Source: Mycolicibacterium sp. CR10 (GTDB taxonomy: Bacteria > Actinomycetota > Actinomycetes > Mycobacteriales > Mycobacteriaceae). From it: a DNA stretch of 64,000 nt. The notes under the pieces were generated by a model. It worked only from the letters and a program-made list of their open reading frames with translations, was not told the origin of the DNA and did no database searches. The stretch is taken from positions 102,482 through 166,481 of the forward strand of contig NZ_STGE01000049.1 in the NCBI RefSeq assembly GCF_005222675.1, read 5' to 3'. How positions within the stretch are numbered: the stretch's first letter is position 1; the number at the start of each line of letters is the position of its first letter. The position numbers and the translations under genes are program-made. Positions 42,190 through 52,419 of this stretch are shown here, piece by piece.

Positions 42190-43454
42190 GCTGCGTCCCT
42201 TTCTGGTAGCTCGTACAGGAAATCGATGGACAGTTGCGGACCCTGGTCGGGCCGGGTGCGGACGGCCCATCGGACCACCGGCACGGTGGCCATTCCCGCC
42301 GCGACGAACAGCCCGCCGAGCACCAGCCAGCCGACCTGGCCGACTCCCAGGCACAGGGCACCGAGGACCGCGGGCGCCACCGCGAACGCGGCGCCCAGGC
42401 CCATGTCCTGAAGGCCGACGTACTCGCTCTGCGCATGGGCCGGCGCCAGCTCGAAGCTCAGCGCGAATACCGCTGCCGCGTGGCACATCTCGCCCACCGA
42501 GTGCACGGCCACCGCCGCCAGCAGGACCGCGACCGCGGCCCACGCCGGCAGGTCGGCCGCCACCGCCACGCCTACGCAGGCGACCAGGAAGACGAAGCCG
42601 GCGACCCGCATGGCGGCGCCGCCCTGGTGGACGGTCCGGACCTTCCGGCCGACCCACACCTGCAGCGCCACCACCCCCAACGTGTTGACCAGCAACACGG
42701 CGCCGACCATCCAGCGGGGCGCGCTCGTCTCCGTCGCGATCCACAGCGGCAGGGCGAACGTGATGACCGCGTACTGCAGGCTCATCACCCCGTTGAGGAC
42801 CGTGTACGCGATGAAGGGTTTGTCCCGCAACGCCACCCAGCGCCGAGATCCGGGCGGAGCCGGCATCGGCGCGAACTGCGGGAGCCTGGCGCACACCCAG
42901 GCCCCGATCAGGAAGGTCGCGGCGTTCACGAGGAACAGCGCCTGGAAGGCAGCGAGGGTATCCAGCTGCAGCGCGACCCCGCCGAGGACCGCTCCGACGC
43001 CGACGCCGGCGTTCTCGATGGCCCGAAGCTGCGAGCGGTACGCGGCCGCGCCCTCGCCTCCGACGCGGCGGATCAGCCCGCCGCGCGAGGCTCGCGACGC
43101 CGAGGTCGCCAGCATCTCCACCACCGTCACCGCGACGAACATCGCGATGCTGGTCACGAAGACGTAGCCCGCCATCGTCAACGCCAGCACGATCAGGCTC
43201 AGGACCGCGACCCCGCGGGGGCCGCGGCGGTCGGCGAGGTGCCCCATCGGAACGCCGCCGAAGAGACCGATCAGTCCGGCCACCGCCAACCACAGACCGA
43301 CCTCGGTGACTGAAAGTCCCAGTCCCTCGGTGAAATACAGGACCGACGACGTCATGAACATGCCGGTGCCGATGTTGTAGATCCCGGTGGCCAGGCCCAG
43401 GCGCCGACGTGCGCCGGGCTCGGGCACCAGGGTCGACAGCCAGTTCCTGATCAT
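42186..43454 (-). CDS. Major facilitator superfamily transporter, likely product exporter
   Basis: About 422 residues with twelve predicted helices. The MFS loop 2-3 motif appears as GVPMGHLADRRGPRG. The first helix pair starts at GLATGIYNIGTGMFMTSSVL. ATG 43454 overlaps the ligase stop (TGATG); GTG 43457 one codon earlier is an equal choice. Placed inside the biosynthetic operon it most likely exports the product or gives self-resistance. Confidence 0.87.
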   Translation of the reverse strand: MIRNWLSTLVPEPGARRRLGLATGIYNIGTGMFMTSSVLYFTEGLGLSVTEVGLWLAVAGLIGLFGGVPMGHLADRRGPRGVAVLSLIVLALTMAGYVFVTSIAMFVAVTVVEMLATSASRASRGGLIRRVGGEGAAAYRSQLRAIENAGVGVGAVLGGVALQLDTLAAFQALFLVNAATFLIGAWVCARLPQFAPMPAPPGSRRWVALRDKPFIAYTVLNGVMSLQYAVITFALPLWIATETSAPRWMVGAVLLVNTLGVVALQVWVGRKVRTVHQGGAAMRVAGFVFLVACVGVAVAADLPAWAAVAVLLAAVAVHSVGEMCHAAAVFALSFELAPAHAQSEYVGLQDMGLGAAFAVAPAVLGALCLGVGQVGWLVLGGLFVAAGMATVPVVRWAVRTRPDQGPQLSIDFLYELPERDAA

Positions 43455-45157
43455 CACGCGACCGCGCTGTCGAGCGGTTCAATCAGGAAGGCGGCGACGG
43501 CGCGGTTCTCGGGGCACGTGCCCACGGTGATGCCGCCGAGGTCGCGGTACTTGTCCCGTAGTTCGCGCTTCAGCACCTTGCCTGTCACGCCGACGGGGAA
43601 GTCGTCCGGCGTCCGGGCGACGTCCAGCACGGCGATGCGCGGATGGCCCGCCTTCTCCAGCACCTCGTTGGCCTCGGCCAGCAGCCTCTCGGCCGGCGAA
43701 TCGGCGATGACGGTTTTGATGACGGCCACCGGAACCACCCGCTGCCCTTGGCGACCGGCGACGACGGCGACGTCGGTGATGGCGCTGATCTCACTGAGCA
43801 ACACCTCTTCCATGAGCACCGAGTAGCCGGTGCCCTCGGCGGTCTCGATGGCGTCCTTCGTCCGGTCCACCACGAAGTAGTTGCCGTCCACGTCCTGGTA
43901 CACCAGATCGCCTGTCAGCCAGTAGCCGCCGAGCTTCGAGCGATACGTGGTATCCGAATCGTTCCAGTAGCCGGCGGTGATGGACGGGCCCTTGGCTCCG
44001 AAGAATCCCACCTCGCCGACCGGCGCCCTGCTGCCGTCGGCCCGCAGCGCCGCAACCTCGGCGACCGCATCGGGCTTGCCGACGCGCCGGTCCGAGCGCT
44101 CCGAGGACAGCGTCCGGGGCTGAACCACCAGACCCCAACCGAGCTCGGTGGTGCCGAACCGGTCGTAGAAGGTGGCGGGCTCCTGGTCCGGGCTGCGCTT
44201 GGCCAGGATCGCCCCGATGTGGGCCTCGTGGATGGCGTCTCCCATGTTGACCCAGTAGTCCACCGAATCGACGGTGCCGCTGAGTGTTTCGAGGGCGGCC
44301 AGCTCAGCATAGGCGTGGGCGAATGCCATCACCCCTTTAGGCTGGTGCCGGCGCACGGCTGCTGCGAGCTCCTCGCCGCTCGGATCGTAGAGCGCCACCA
44401 GCGGCGTGCCTGCGAGGATCGAGTAGGCGGTGTACACGATGCACCCGAGATGCGACTGCGGCTGGGCGGTCATCATCCGCTCGTGGGCGGGCTCGGTGTA
44501 GTTCTGCAGGCGGAAGCGGGGCCCGGCGACACTGGACGCGTGGGTCTGGGTCACCGCCTTCGGAATTCCCGTGGTGCCCGACGAGTGCATGATCGACACC
44601 GGGTCCTCCGGCGCGTGCGTGAAGCGCCACGCGTCGGGCAGCGCAGCCGGGGGCGGGGCGGGCAGGTCGTCGGCGAGCTCAACCCACCGCAGACCGTCCA
44701 GCGATCCGATGCCGTCGGTGATCGTCGCGAGGCGGGAACGGTCGGTGTAGATCCCCACCGGGGTCGTGCGCCCGCACAGGCCGAGCGCCAGCGCCGGCGA
44801 TGCCTTGCTGTTGATGAGCACTCCGATGGCGCCCACCTGGGCGAGGGCGTTGAGGTGGATCGTGTAGGCGAACGTGTCGTCCATGTAGAGCGCCACGCGG
44901 TCACGCGGGCCGACACCCTGGTGGTGGTACCAGACCGACCAGCTCTGGGCGAGCGCATCGATCTGGGCGAGCGTGAACTCCGTCTGCTCCTCCCCCGCCG
45001 TGTTGGTCACCGGCCGGCCGGTGCGGATGAACGGGATGTGCGGATCGGGATGCACGGCCATGGCCGTCGCCAGCAGGTTGCCCCCGCCGAGCTCGGGTAT
45101 CGCCGCCAGTCGCGAACGTTCTTCTGCTGACAAAAGCGCATGGGTCGAAATGGACAT
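43454..45157 (-). CDS. AMP-forming acyl/aryl ligase (ANL superfamily), candidate nitrite-dependent diazotase
   Basis: A 567-residue adenylating enzyme from ATG 45157. Motifs: IMHSSGTTGIPKAVTQTHAS, FGTTELGWG, YWLTGDLVYQDVDGNYFVVDRTKD and Lys in VTGKVLKRELRDKY. The catalytic set is complete. In nitrous-acid clusters, ANL enzymes such as CreM (cremeomycin) or AvaA6/CmaA6 couple nitrite to an aromatic amine with ATP. This gene is one of two ANL genes that could do so, the other option being plain activation of a carboxylate for the oxoamine synthase or ATP-grasp enzyme. It follows the oxoamine synthase by 45 bases. Confidence 0.85.
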   Translation of the reverse strand: MSISTHALLSAEERSRLAAIPELGGGNLLATAMAVHPDPHIPFIRTGRPVTNTAGEEQTEFTLAQIDALAQSWSVWYHHQGVGPRDRVALYMDDTFAYTIHLNALAQVGAIGVLINSKASPALALGLCGRTTPVGIYTDRSRLATITDGIGSLDGLRWVELADDLPAPPPAALPDAWRFTHAPEDPVSIMHSSGTTGIPKAVTQTHASSVAGPRFRLQNYTEPAHERMMTAQPQSHLGCIVYTAYSILAGTPLVALYDPSGEELAAAVRRHQPKGVMAFAHAYAELAALETLSGTVDSVDYWVNMGDAIHEAHIGAILAKRSPDQEPATFYDRFGTTELGWGLVVQPRTLSSERSDRRVGKPDAVAEVAALRADGSRAPVGEVGFFGAKGPSITAGYWNDSDTTYRSKLGGYWLTGDLVYQDVDGNYFVVDRTKDAIETAEGTGYSVLMEEVLLSEISAITDVAVVAGRQGQRVVPVAVIKTVIADSPAERLLAEANEVLEKAGHPRIAVLDVARTPDDFPVGVTGKVLKRELRDKYRDLGGITVGTCPENRAVAAFLIEPLDSAVA

Positions 45158-45202
45158 TCTTCAAACTCCTTGTGGTTGAGCGTGATCGGATGGGAGGGGA
45201 TT

Positions 45203-46447
45203 TCAGGGAGTGAGCCCGAGTGCGCGGGCGGCTGTCTCGAGGTCGCTCTGCTGGTGCAGGGCGGACACCGCGAAGCGCATCAGTCCGGTGCCCCTGGCGA
45301 CCGTGGGGTAGAAGGCGGGCAGGATCAGCACACCGGCAGCCTTCAACCGGCGGGCGGCGGCGAACGCCTCTTCTTCGGTGTCGAACAGCGCGCCCCGCAC
45401 CGGCGAGCGCAATCCGGAGTTGACCAGAGACCCGGCGGTCAACCGGTCGAATTCGGCGGCGTTGCGCCACAGCCGCGTCTGCAGCTCCGCCACCCGGCCG
45501 TCGACGTGCAACCGGGCGGCGGCGACGTTCGCCGCCAGCATCGGAAGCATGATCGAGTGCCCGAACACCAACGGGTTGGCGAACTTTCGGAGCACCCGCA
45601 TGTCCTCGTCGCTCGGCACCACCGCGAAACCGCCTGCGCCGCCGAAGGCCTTCGACAGCGAACCGGCGAGGACGACGTGCGGCGGCAGCGTCCCGCCGAG
45701 GGCTTCGAACGCATACCCGGCGCCGAGCGGGCCCTCGATCGAGGTTCCGTGGGCGTCGTCCACGTACAGATGCCCGCCGAACGGCTCGAGGGTGGCCAGC
45801 ATCGAGGCGACGTCGATCAGGCCGCCCATCGACCCGACGCCGTCGACCAGCACGATCGGTGTCCTACCGGTGGCCGCGGCCTCGCGGACCGCGGCGGGAA
45901 GCGCTGCGGGGTCGGTCATGTCGAAGCGCCGCGTCGGCCCGATCTGCTCAAGCACCCCGCGGATCACCTGGATGGAGGCGTGCGCCGTCTTTTCGACGAG
46001 GAACGCCACGCCCGCGTCGGCCACGGGGTAGCTGGGCAGAGCGCCGGCGCCGAGCAACGGCAGCAGGCCCAGATGGACGTTGCTCACCGAGGTGAACGCA
46101 GCCACCTGCGCGCCGCCGTACACGACGGACAGAAGGTCCTCCAGATCGCCCAGGTACGGCGGCCGCCCCCGGTTGCGCGAGGTGGAGAAGTGCAGCCCGA
46201 ACACGCGCAGCGCCTCCGTCGCCGCGGCGATCAATTCGGGGTGCGTCTCCAGGCCGAGGTAGGAGCACGAGACGAACTCCACGGCATCGCTGCCGTCGGT
46301 CAGCTGGACCCGCTTGCCGTTGCGCGCGGTGATGACGTGCCCGGTCAGGCCCTCCGCGAAGGCCCTGTCGAGCGAGTCCGAGGTCTTGCTGACCCGGGAT
46401 GCAACCCAGTTGGGTTGGCCGACCGGCGTTTCCATCAAACTGGTCAT
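45203..46447 (-). CDS. Alpha-oxoamine synthase (8-amino-7-oxononanoate synthase / CqsA family)
   Basis: A 414-residue fold type I PLP enzyme from ATG 46447 (ATGA overlap with the dehydrogenase gene). YLGLETHPELIAAATEAL, HFSTSRNRG, the PLP-stacking and Asp motif YVDDAHGTSIEG, and the PLP Lys in GSLSKAFGGAGG are all present. The family condenses an acyl-CoA with an amino acid, with loss of CO2, to an alpha-aminoketone. No biotin or heme genes are near, so it is a biosynthetic tailoring enzyme here. It might use an aromatic amino acid or an aromatic acyl-CoA; this is inference. Confidence 0.88.
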   Translation of the reverse strand: MTSLMETPVGQPNWVASRVSKTSDSLDRAFAEGLTGHVITARNGKRVQLTDGSDAVEFVSCSYLGLETHPELIAAATEALRVFGLHFSTSRNRGRPPYLGDLEDLLSVVYGGAQVAAFTSVSNVHLGLLPLLGAGALPSYPVADAGVAFLVEKTAHASIQVIRGVLEQIGPTRRFDMTDPAALPAAVREAAATGRTPIVLVDGVGSMGGLIDVASMLATLEPFGGHLYVDDAHGTSIEGPLGAGYAFEALGGTLPPHVVLAGSLSKAFGGAGGFAVVPSDEDMRVLRKFANPLVFGHSIMLPMLAANVAAARLHVDGRVAELQTRLWRNAAEFDRLTAGSLVNSGLRSPVRGALFDTEEEAFAAARRLKAAGVLILPAFYPTVARGTGLMRFAVSALHQQSDLETAARALGLTP

Positions 46448-47369
46448 GTGACTGTCTCCTTTGTGAGATCGGTGGTCATGGCGCGCAACGCTTGTGCGCT
46501 GCGTTCGCGGTAGGCGCCGCGCAGGGGGCCGAACACCCCGCAGAGCCGGTCGAGCAGGTCGCCGAAGGCCGCGCTGTCGCCGTCCTCGACGACGGCGGTC
46601 AACTGCGACACCCCGCGCGACAGCGCGCGGCGGGCCGCCGGGGCGTAGGGGTTGGCTGCCTGGACGTCCCAATACACCTCGGGTGTGCCCGACGCGATGC
46701 GCGCCAGCAGGGACAACAGCGCGGTGTGCGGCGGCGGGCCCATCCGGTCGAGATCGGCGATGTCGACGTCTAATTCGGCCAGGGCGGCGCCGAAGGCGAT
46801 CACGGCGGCGTGGGTGAGAACCTGGGCGGCGGCCGCCACGCGGTCGTGCTGGTCGGCGGTCACGGTGACCACGCGGGCGCCCCACTGCCCGATCAGGTCG
46901 TGCAGCGCGCGCCCGCGCTGGCCGTCGCGCACCACCACCGAGGCCACCGGGTGACCGGCGAAGCCCAGGGAAGGCGCGAACATCGGGTTGAGGCTCAGCG
47001 CCTCCGCCTCCCCGGCGATCAGGGCGGCGGCACGCAGGGCGGGGACCACCGTGGTCTTCACCGACAGCGTGTCGACGATGAGGGCGTCGGGCCGCAGCGT
47101 TCCGACGAGCCTGCCGATGGCGGCCAGCGCCACCGGTTCCGGTACGGCCAGCAGGACGACGTCGGCTGTTCGGACGACGTCGGCCACCTCCGCGCCGGGG
47201 TCGCTGATGTCGCCCCGGACGAAGCGCGTGACGCGGTGGGCGGGCCCGGGGATGTCGCGGTCGACGATGACGACGTCGTTGCCCGAGTCCTGCAGGCTCT
47301 CGGCGAACAGTGACCCCACTGCTCCGGAGCCGCCGGCGACGACGACGCGGCCGAGGGTCGGTGCGCCGC

Positions 47370-47373
<4 letters not shown>
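46444..47373 (-). CDS. Prephenate-dehydrogenase-family enzyme (PapC-like)
   Basis: A 309-residue NAD-dependent TyrA-type protein from GTG 47373, sharing GTGA with the aminodeoxychorismate synthase stop. The Rossmann loop is VVVAGGSGAVGSLF; VDTLSVKTTVVPAL and LSLNPMFAPS are the TyrA substrate-side motifs. Next to an aminodeoxychorismate synthase and a small mutase it fits PapC, which oxidatively decarboxylates 4-amino-4-deoxyprephenate to 4-aminophenylpyruvate (chloramphenicol and pristinamycin pathways). Ordinary prephenate dehydrogenase is the alternative. Confidence 0.82.
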
Positions 47374-49456
<2,083 letters not shown>

Positions 49457-49457
<1 letters not shown>

Positions 49458-49813
49458 CAGGCCGCGCTCCCGTCCGACCGCTCGGCGGTATTCGAGGGGC
49501 CGATGATCAGGTCCTCGATGCGGCACGTCTCCCCGATGATCAGGTCGTACAGCTGCTCCATGAAGGTGAGGTCCAGGCCATTGGCCTCGGCGAACCGTGC
49601 CGCCCGCTGCTGGACCACACCGATCCGGTGGGGTTGCATCATCGGCACCCCGTGGCGGCGCTTGTAGACGGCGATGCTCCGGCACACGGCCACGCGGGCC
49701 CCGAGGGCAGCGAGCATCTCCGCGTCGATGCGATCCAGGTCGGCGCGCAGCATCTCGAGCGTGTCTGGTTCCGCCTTCTGCCGGGCTGCCGCCCGGTCTG
49801 CGAGTTCTGTCAT
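49457..49813 (-). CDS. AroQ-type chorismate mutase fold, candidate 4-amino-4-deoxychorismate mutase (PapB-like)
   Basis: A 118-residue three-helix mutase: EMLRADLDRIDAEMLAALGA, RVAVCRSIAVYKRRHGVPMM, then an IIGETCRIED helix. Arg and Lys of the active site (ARVAVCRSI, YKRR) and the helix 3 Glu are visible. Start ATG 49813 is chosen because AGAAGGAGA lies about 10 bases upstream; ATG 49849 is in frame and overlaps the preceding stop. The GVPMMQPHRI stretch resembles mutases acting on aminodeoxychorismate as I recall them. It would give 4-amino-4-deoxyprephenate for the dehydrogenase. Confidence 0.83.
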
Positions 49814-49848
49814 GGCTCGATCTCTCCTTCTCGACATTGGCTGTGTCA

Positions 49849-51210
49849 TCAACTGATTCCGTGCTGATAGAGAAGCGGCGTCTTGCCCCGCTGCGTACGC
49901 GCGAACTGACCGGTGACCGTGCGTTGCACCTCGAAATCCAGGCACCGTGGGCTCACGATCACCTCGTGCAGTTCATGGGCACCGCGCAGGACGGTTCGGA
50001 CGGCGTCGGTGGTGATCTCTTCCGGGGTGGCCGGCGACAGGAGCAGGCGCACCCGGTAGCGGTGGCCCTCCCACAGGACCTGGAACTGGCAGTCGACCGG
50101 CCTGGACACGCCCAGGAGACCCAACGCCTCCATCAGGTGGTCGCTGGAGAACGTGATCGTGTCGACCGTCATCGAGTTCGGCATGCGGCCGAGGAGCAGG
50201 ACCGATCGGACGGCGCTGCCGCAGCCGCACGTGCCGGTCAGCAGCTGGCCGCGATCGCCGAGTCGGTAGCGGAACAACGCCATCCCCGATGTCGTCAGGG
50301 GTGTGACGACGAGTTCACCGGGTGTTCCGGGAGGAACCGGCCTGCCGGCCTCGTCGACGACCTCCACCATGTTGGCGTCCTCGTGGAGGTGGTGCACCGC
50401 GCCCGTCTGGCGGCGACACTGGTACCCCAGCGGCCCGGTCTCCGATGTCGAGTAGGCCAGCGACCGCACGGCGAGATCCGGTGCGGCCGAGCGCACGATG
50501 CGCTCCCGCTCGGCGCCCAACGACTCGCCGATGAACAGGAAGTTCCGCAGCGGCAGCCCGTCTCGGGCTTCTGCCAACAGCTCTGCACCGTAGGCCGGTG
50601 ACGCCGCCAACGTGTCGATGCCGTGCGCGTCGATGATCGCCGCGGCGTCGGCGGGCGCGGTGTACTCACCGATCGCGAAGGCAAGAGCAGGCAGCGACCG
50701 CGCGATGTCCTGGACGAACAGGAACGCTCCGTTCAAGTCCCCGGGGAACAGGCAGTTGGCCACCCGCCTCGGGGGTGTCTCCAAGGCCGCCCGGACGCCA
50801 CGAGCGCCCAGATGTTGGACCCGGTCGGTGAAATCCCATGAGTGATATAGGATTTTCGGCCGACTGGCGGTCCCGCTCGATCGCAGCACCAGGCCGGGAT
50901 TGCGCGGATCGAAGACGAGGTCGGCCGAATCGGGTGGGCAGCCCGCCGCCAGCTCCTCGGCTGACAGAAGGGGCAGCGCCGCAAGGTCGTCGACCGTGGC
51001 CTCGGCGTTGAACGCCGCGAGCCCGGGGAAGCGCCGCCACACGCCGCTGGACTGGCGCGCGGCGTGGAGGGTGGCCCACAGGTTGTGCTGTTGGGTGGCG
51101 TCGATCTCGTCGCGGGACAGCGAGTCGAGGTCGTCGGCGAGACGGATTCCTGCCACATCGCGGAATCGCGGCCTCGTCGCGCGATCGCCGTTGTGCAGGT
51201 ACGTGGTCAT
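49849..51210 (-). CDS. PaaK-like adenylate-forming ligase, first gene of operon B
   Basis: A 453-residue member of the phenylacetate-CoA-ligase branch of the ANL superfamily, with a short length typical for it. Motifs: LRSSGTASRPKILYHSWD (ATP loop), GESLGAERE, AYSTSETGPLGYQC and YRLGDRGQLL. The Cys pair in GTCGCGS may bind metal. It would adenylate an aromatic acid, for example 4-aminophenylacetate or a coumarate/benzoate-type acid. It could also be the enzyme that activates nitrite. The conserved leader element lies directly upstream. Confidence 0.85.
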   Translation of the reverse strand: MTTYLHNGDRATRPRFRDVAGIRLADDLDSLSRDEIDATQQHNLWATLHAARQSSGVWRRFPGLAAFNAEATVDDLAALPLLSAEELAAGCPPDSADLVFDPRNPGLVLRSSGTASRPKILYHSWDFTDRVQHLGARGVRAALETPPRRVANCLFPGDLNGAFLFVQDIARSLPALAFAIGEYTAPADAAAIIDAHGIDTLAASPAYGAELLAEARDGLPLRNFLFIGESLGAERERIVRSAAPDLAVRSLAYSTSETGPLGYQCRRQTGAVHHLHEDANMVEVVDEAGRPVPPGTPGELVVTPLTTSGMALFRYRLGDRGQLLTGTCGCGSAVRSVLLLGRMPNSMTVDTITFSSDHLMEALGLLGVSRPVDCQFQVLWEGHRYRVRLLLSPATPEEITTDAVRTVLRGAHELHEVIVSPRCLDFEVQRTVTGQFARTQRGKTPLLYQHGIS

Positions 51211-51280
51211 GACTCAAATGGTCGTGATCGCGCCGTCCGTGCGTAATCGCCGGCGATACCAGTTTCCCCCTGCCGACGGG
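51211..51280 (-). promoter_or_regulatory. Conserved leader of operon B (copy 2 of a duplicated element)
   Basis: This is the counterpart of 40682-40751. It has the same GGTCGTGATCG block, the same GCGTAATCGCCGGCGAT block with palindrome ATCGCCGGCGAT at 51246-51257, and the same distance (36 bases) to the start codon. Similarity continues with a gap into a GGTTTCCTA-like segment near 51285-51293. Confidence 0.7.
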
Positions 51281-51289
51281 GCAGGGTTT

Positions 51290-51307
51290 CCTAGCCTCGA
51301 GGCTAGG
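51290..51307. promoter_or_regulatory. Perfect 18-bp palindrome between operon B and the divergent secreted protein
   Basis: CCTAGCCTCGAGGCTAGG is self-complementary over all 18 bases. It lies 80 bases upstream of operon B and about 190 bases upstream of the gene at 51501. The corresponding spot near operon A (CCTATCCATGGGG, about 40760) is not a full palindrome. It may be an operator or a bidirectional hairpin. Confidence 0.5.
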
Positions 51308-51371
51308 AGGGGCGTCAGCACCAGGCTCGGTACCCGCTGCCCGGCGACCCCGCAGCTGGACAGAAAGTCGA

Positions 51372-51383
51372 GTAGTCCACTAC
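51372..51383. promoter_or_regulatory. Inverted repeat GTAGT-CC-ACTAC upstream of a secreted protein
   Basis: Five-base perfect arms with a 2-base centre lie 118 bases before the start at 51501. The arms are the same as the inner arms of the palindromes at 25339 and 31901. It is short and could be chance on its own. Confidence 0.3.
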
Positions 51384-51500
51384 GCGGTACCCCGGCCTCC
51401 ATCGGGTCGAAGATTCCTCTAGGTCGCCCGAGTGTTTGGGATCGGTAGCCACCCCGACCGCCTGTACTCGAGGGACGAACACGAACGAGGGGAACACGAC

Positions 51501-51872
51501 ATGAACACCACTCACATGGCGAAGCGCATCGTCGCCGGGACGCTGCTTGCCGGCGGCGTCGCCGTGACGGGCTTGGGTCTGGGCTCAAGGGTCGCGAGCG
51601 CCCAGGGGCCCGGATACACCTGGTGCCCGGGCCAACCGTTGCCGTCGCACGGGTTGGGCTGGGACATGAACGCCTGCCACACCTTCTACACCGTCCCGTT
51701 CGGCACCGGAAACGTTCCGATGGTCGACGTCAACGGAAATCCGCTGGACAGCTACATGTGGGCGGATTCCCCACCTCCTCCCGTGGGTCCGCCCCCACCA
51801 CTGCCGCCCCGGCCGGCGCACTGCCCGCCGTGGAACGTCATCTTCGGTCCGTCGGAGTGCGGCGGACTCTGA
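51501..51872 (+). CDS. Small secreted Pro-rich protein
   Basis: A 123-residue protein from ATG 51501, with GAGGGGAA as ribosome binding site. A Sec signal peptide (KRIVAGTLLAGGVAVTGLGL, cleavage after ASA near residue 34) is followed by YTWCPGQPLP, NACHTFYTVPFGTGN and a Pro-rich segment PPPPVGPPPPLPPRP, ending with two further Cys. Four cysteines suggest two disulfides. It resembles small mycobacterial exported proteins with a WCPGQ motif; function unknown. It is divergent from operon B. Confidence 0.82.
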   Translation: MNTTHMAKRIVAGTLLAGGVAVTGLGLGSRVASAQGPGYTWCPGQPLPSHGLGWDMNACHTFYTVPFGTGNVPMVDVNGNPLDSYMWADSPPPPVGPPPPLPPRPAHCPPWNVIFGPSECGGL

Positions 51873-51897
51873 GCAGAGGTCCAGTAGCGTCTGCGAC

Positions 51898-52254
51898 ATG
51901 GCCGAAGCAGGACTGTGGGTCGCGTGGGGTGTGCCGACGCGTGGCCGTGAGCGCAACGCACTGAATCTCCTCATCGAGACAGAGGGCTATCTGTCGGGTC
52001 TTCAGGACCAGGGACGGATCGAACGATTCGACCGGGTCGTACTCAAGCCGCAGAACATCGAACTCGGCGGCTTCTTCCTGCTCCAGGGCTCCAACGAACA
52101 GATCGACGCGCTGCGCCGAGACCACGAATTCGAGGTGTGGCTCAGTCGTGTCCAACTCGTCGCCGACCAGGTCGGGATCGTCGACGCCTGGCTCGGGGAC
52201 GGCATTGCCGAGGCGGTCGCCCTCTACGAGAAGGCCCTGGAAACCCTGGAGTAG
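51898..52254 (+). CDS. Small cytosolic protein of unknown function
   Basis: A 118-residue protein without signal peptide or membrane segment. It looks like a compact alpha/beta domain (a ferredoxin-like dimeric barrel is possible): GLWVAWGVPTRGRERNALNL, FDRVVLKPQNIELGGFFLLQ, then a DHEFEVWLSRVQLVADQVGI helix-strand. The GFFLLQGSNEQIDALR stretch recalls small monooxygenase-like or YCII-like folds, but I do not recognise a named family. It stands alone, 25 bases after the secreted protein. Confidence 0.7.
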   Translation: MAEAGLWVAWGVPTRGRERNALNLLIETEGYLSGLQDQGRIERFDRVVLKPQNIELGGFFLLQGSNEQIDALRRDHEFEVWLSRVQLVADQVGIVDAWLGDGIAEAVALYEKALETLE

Positions 52255-52419
52255 GAGTCTGCAATCCCTTTGCTGCGGCGTTGGACCTCCACGAAATCCC
52301 CATGGTCACGGTAACGAAACGATTGCGGTAGCGATTTAACCTTTTGCTACTCGCCCCCACGCCGATGCGATTGAATGGCCACGACGACGGGGGTCTATTC
52401 GGCTGGACTAAGGGGTTTC

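Noticed and set aside
52304..52334. MtrA-like boxes (GTCACG, GTAACG, GTAGCG) upstream of the DUF4185 gene
   Set aside because: Suggestive hexamers but with irregular spacing and substitutions; too weak to list as a site.
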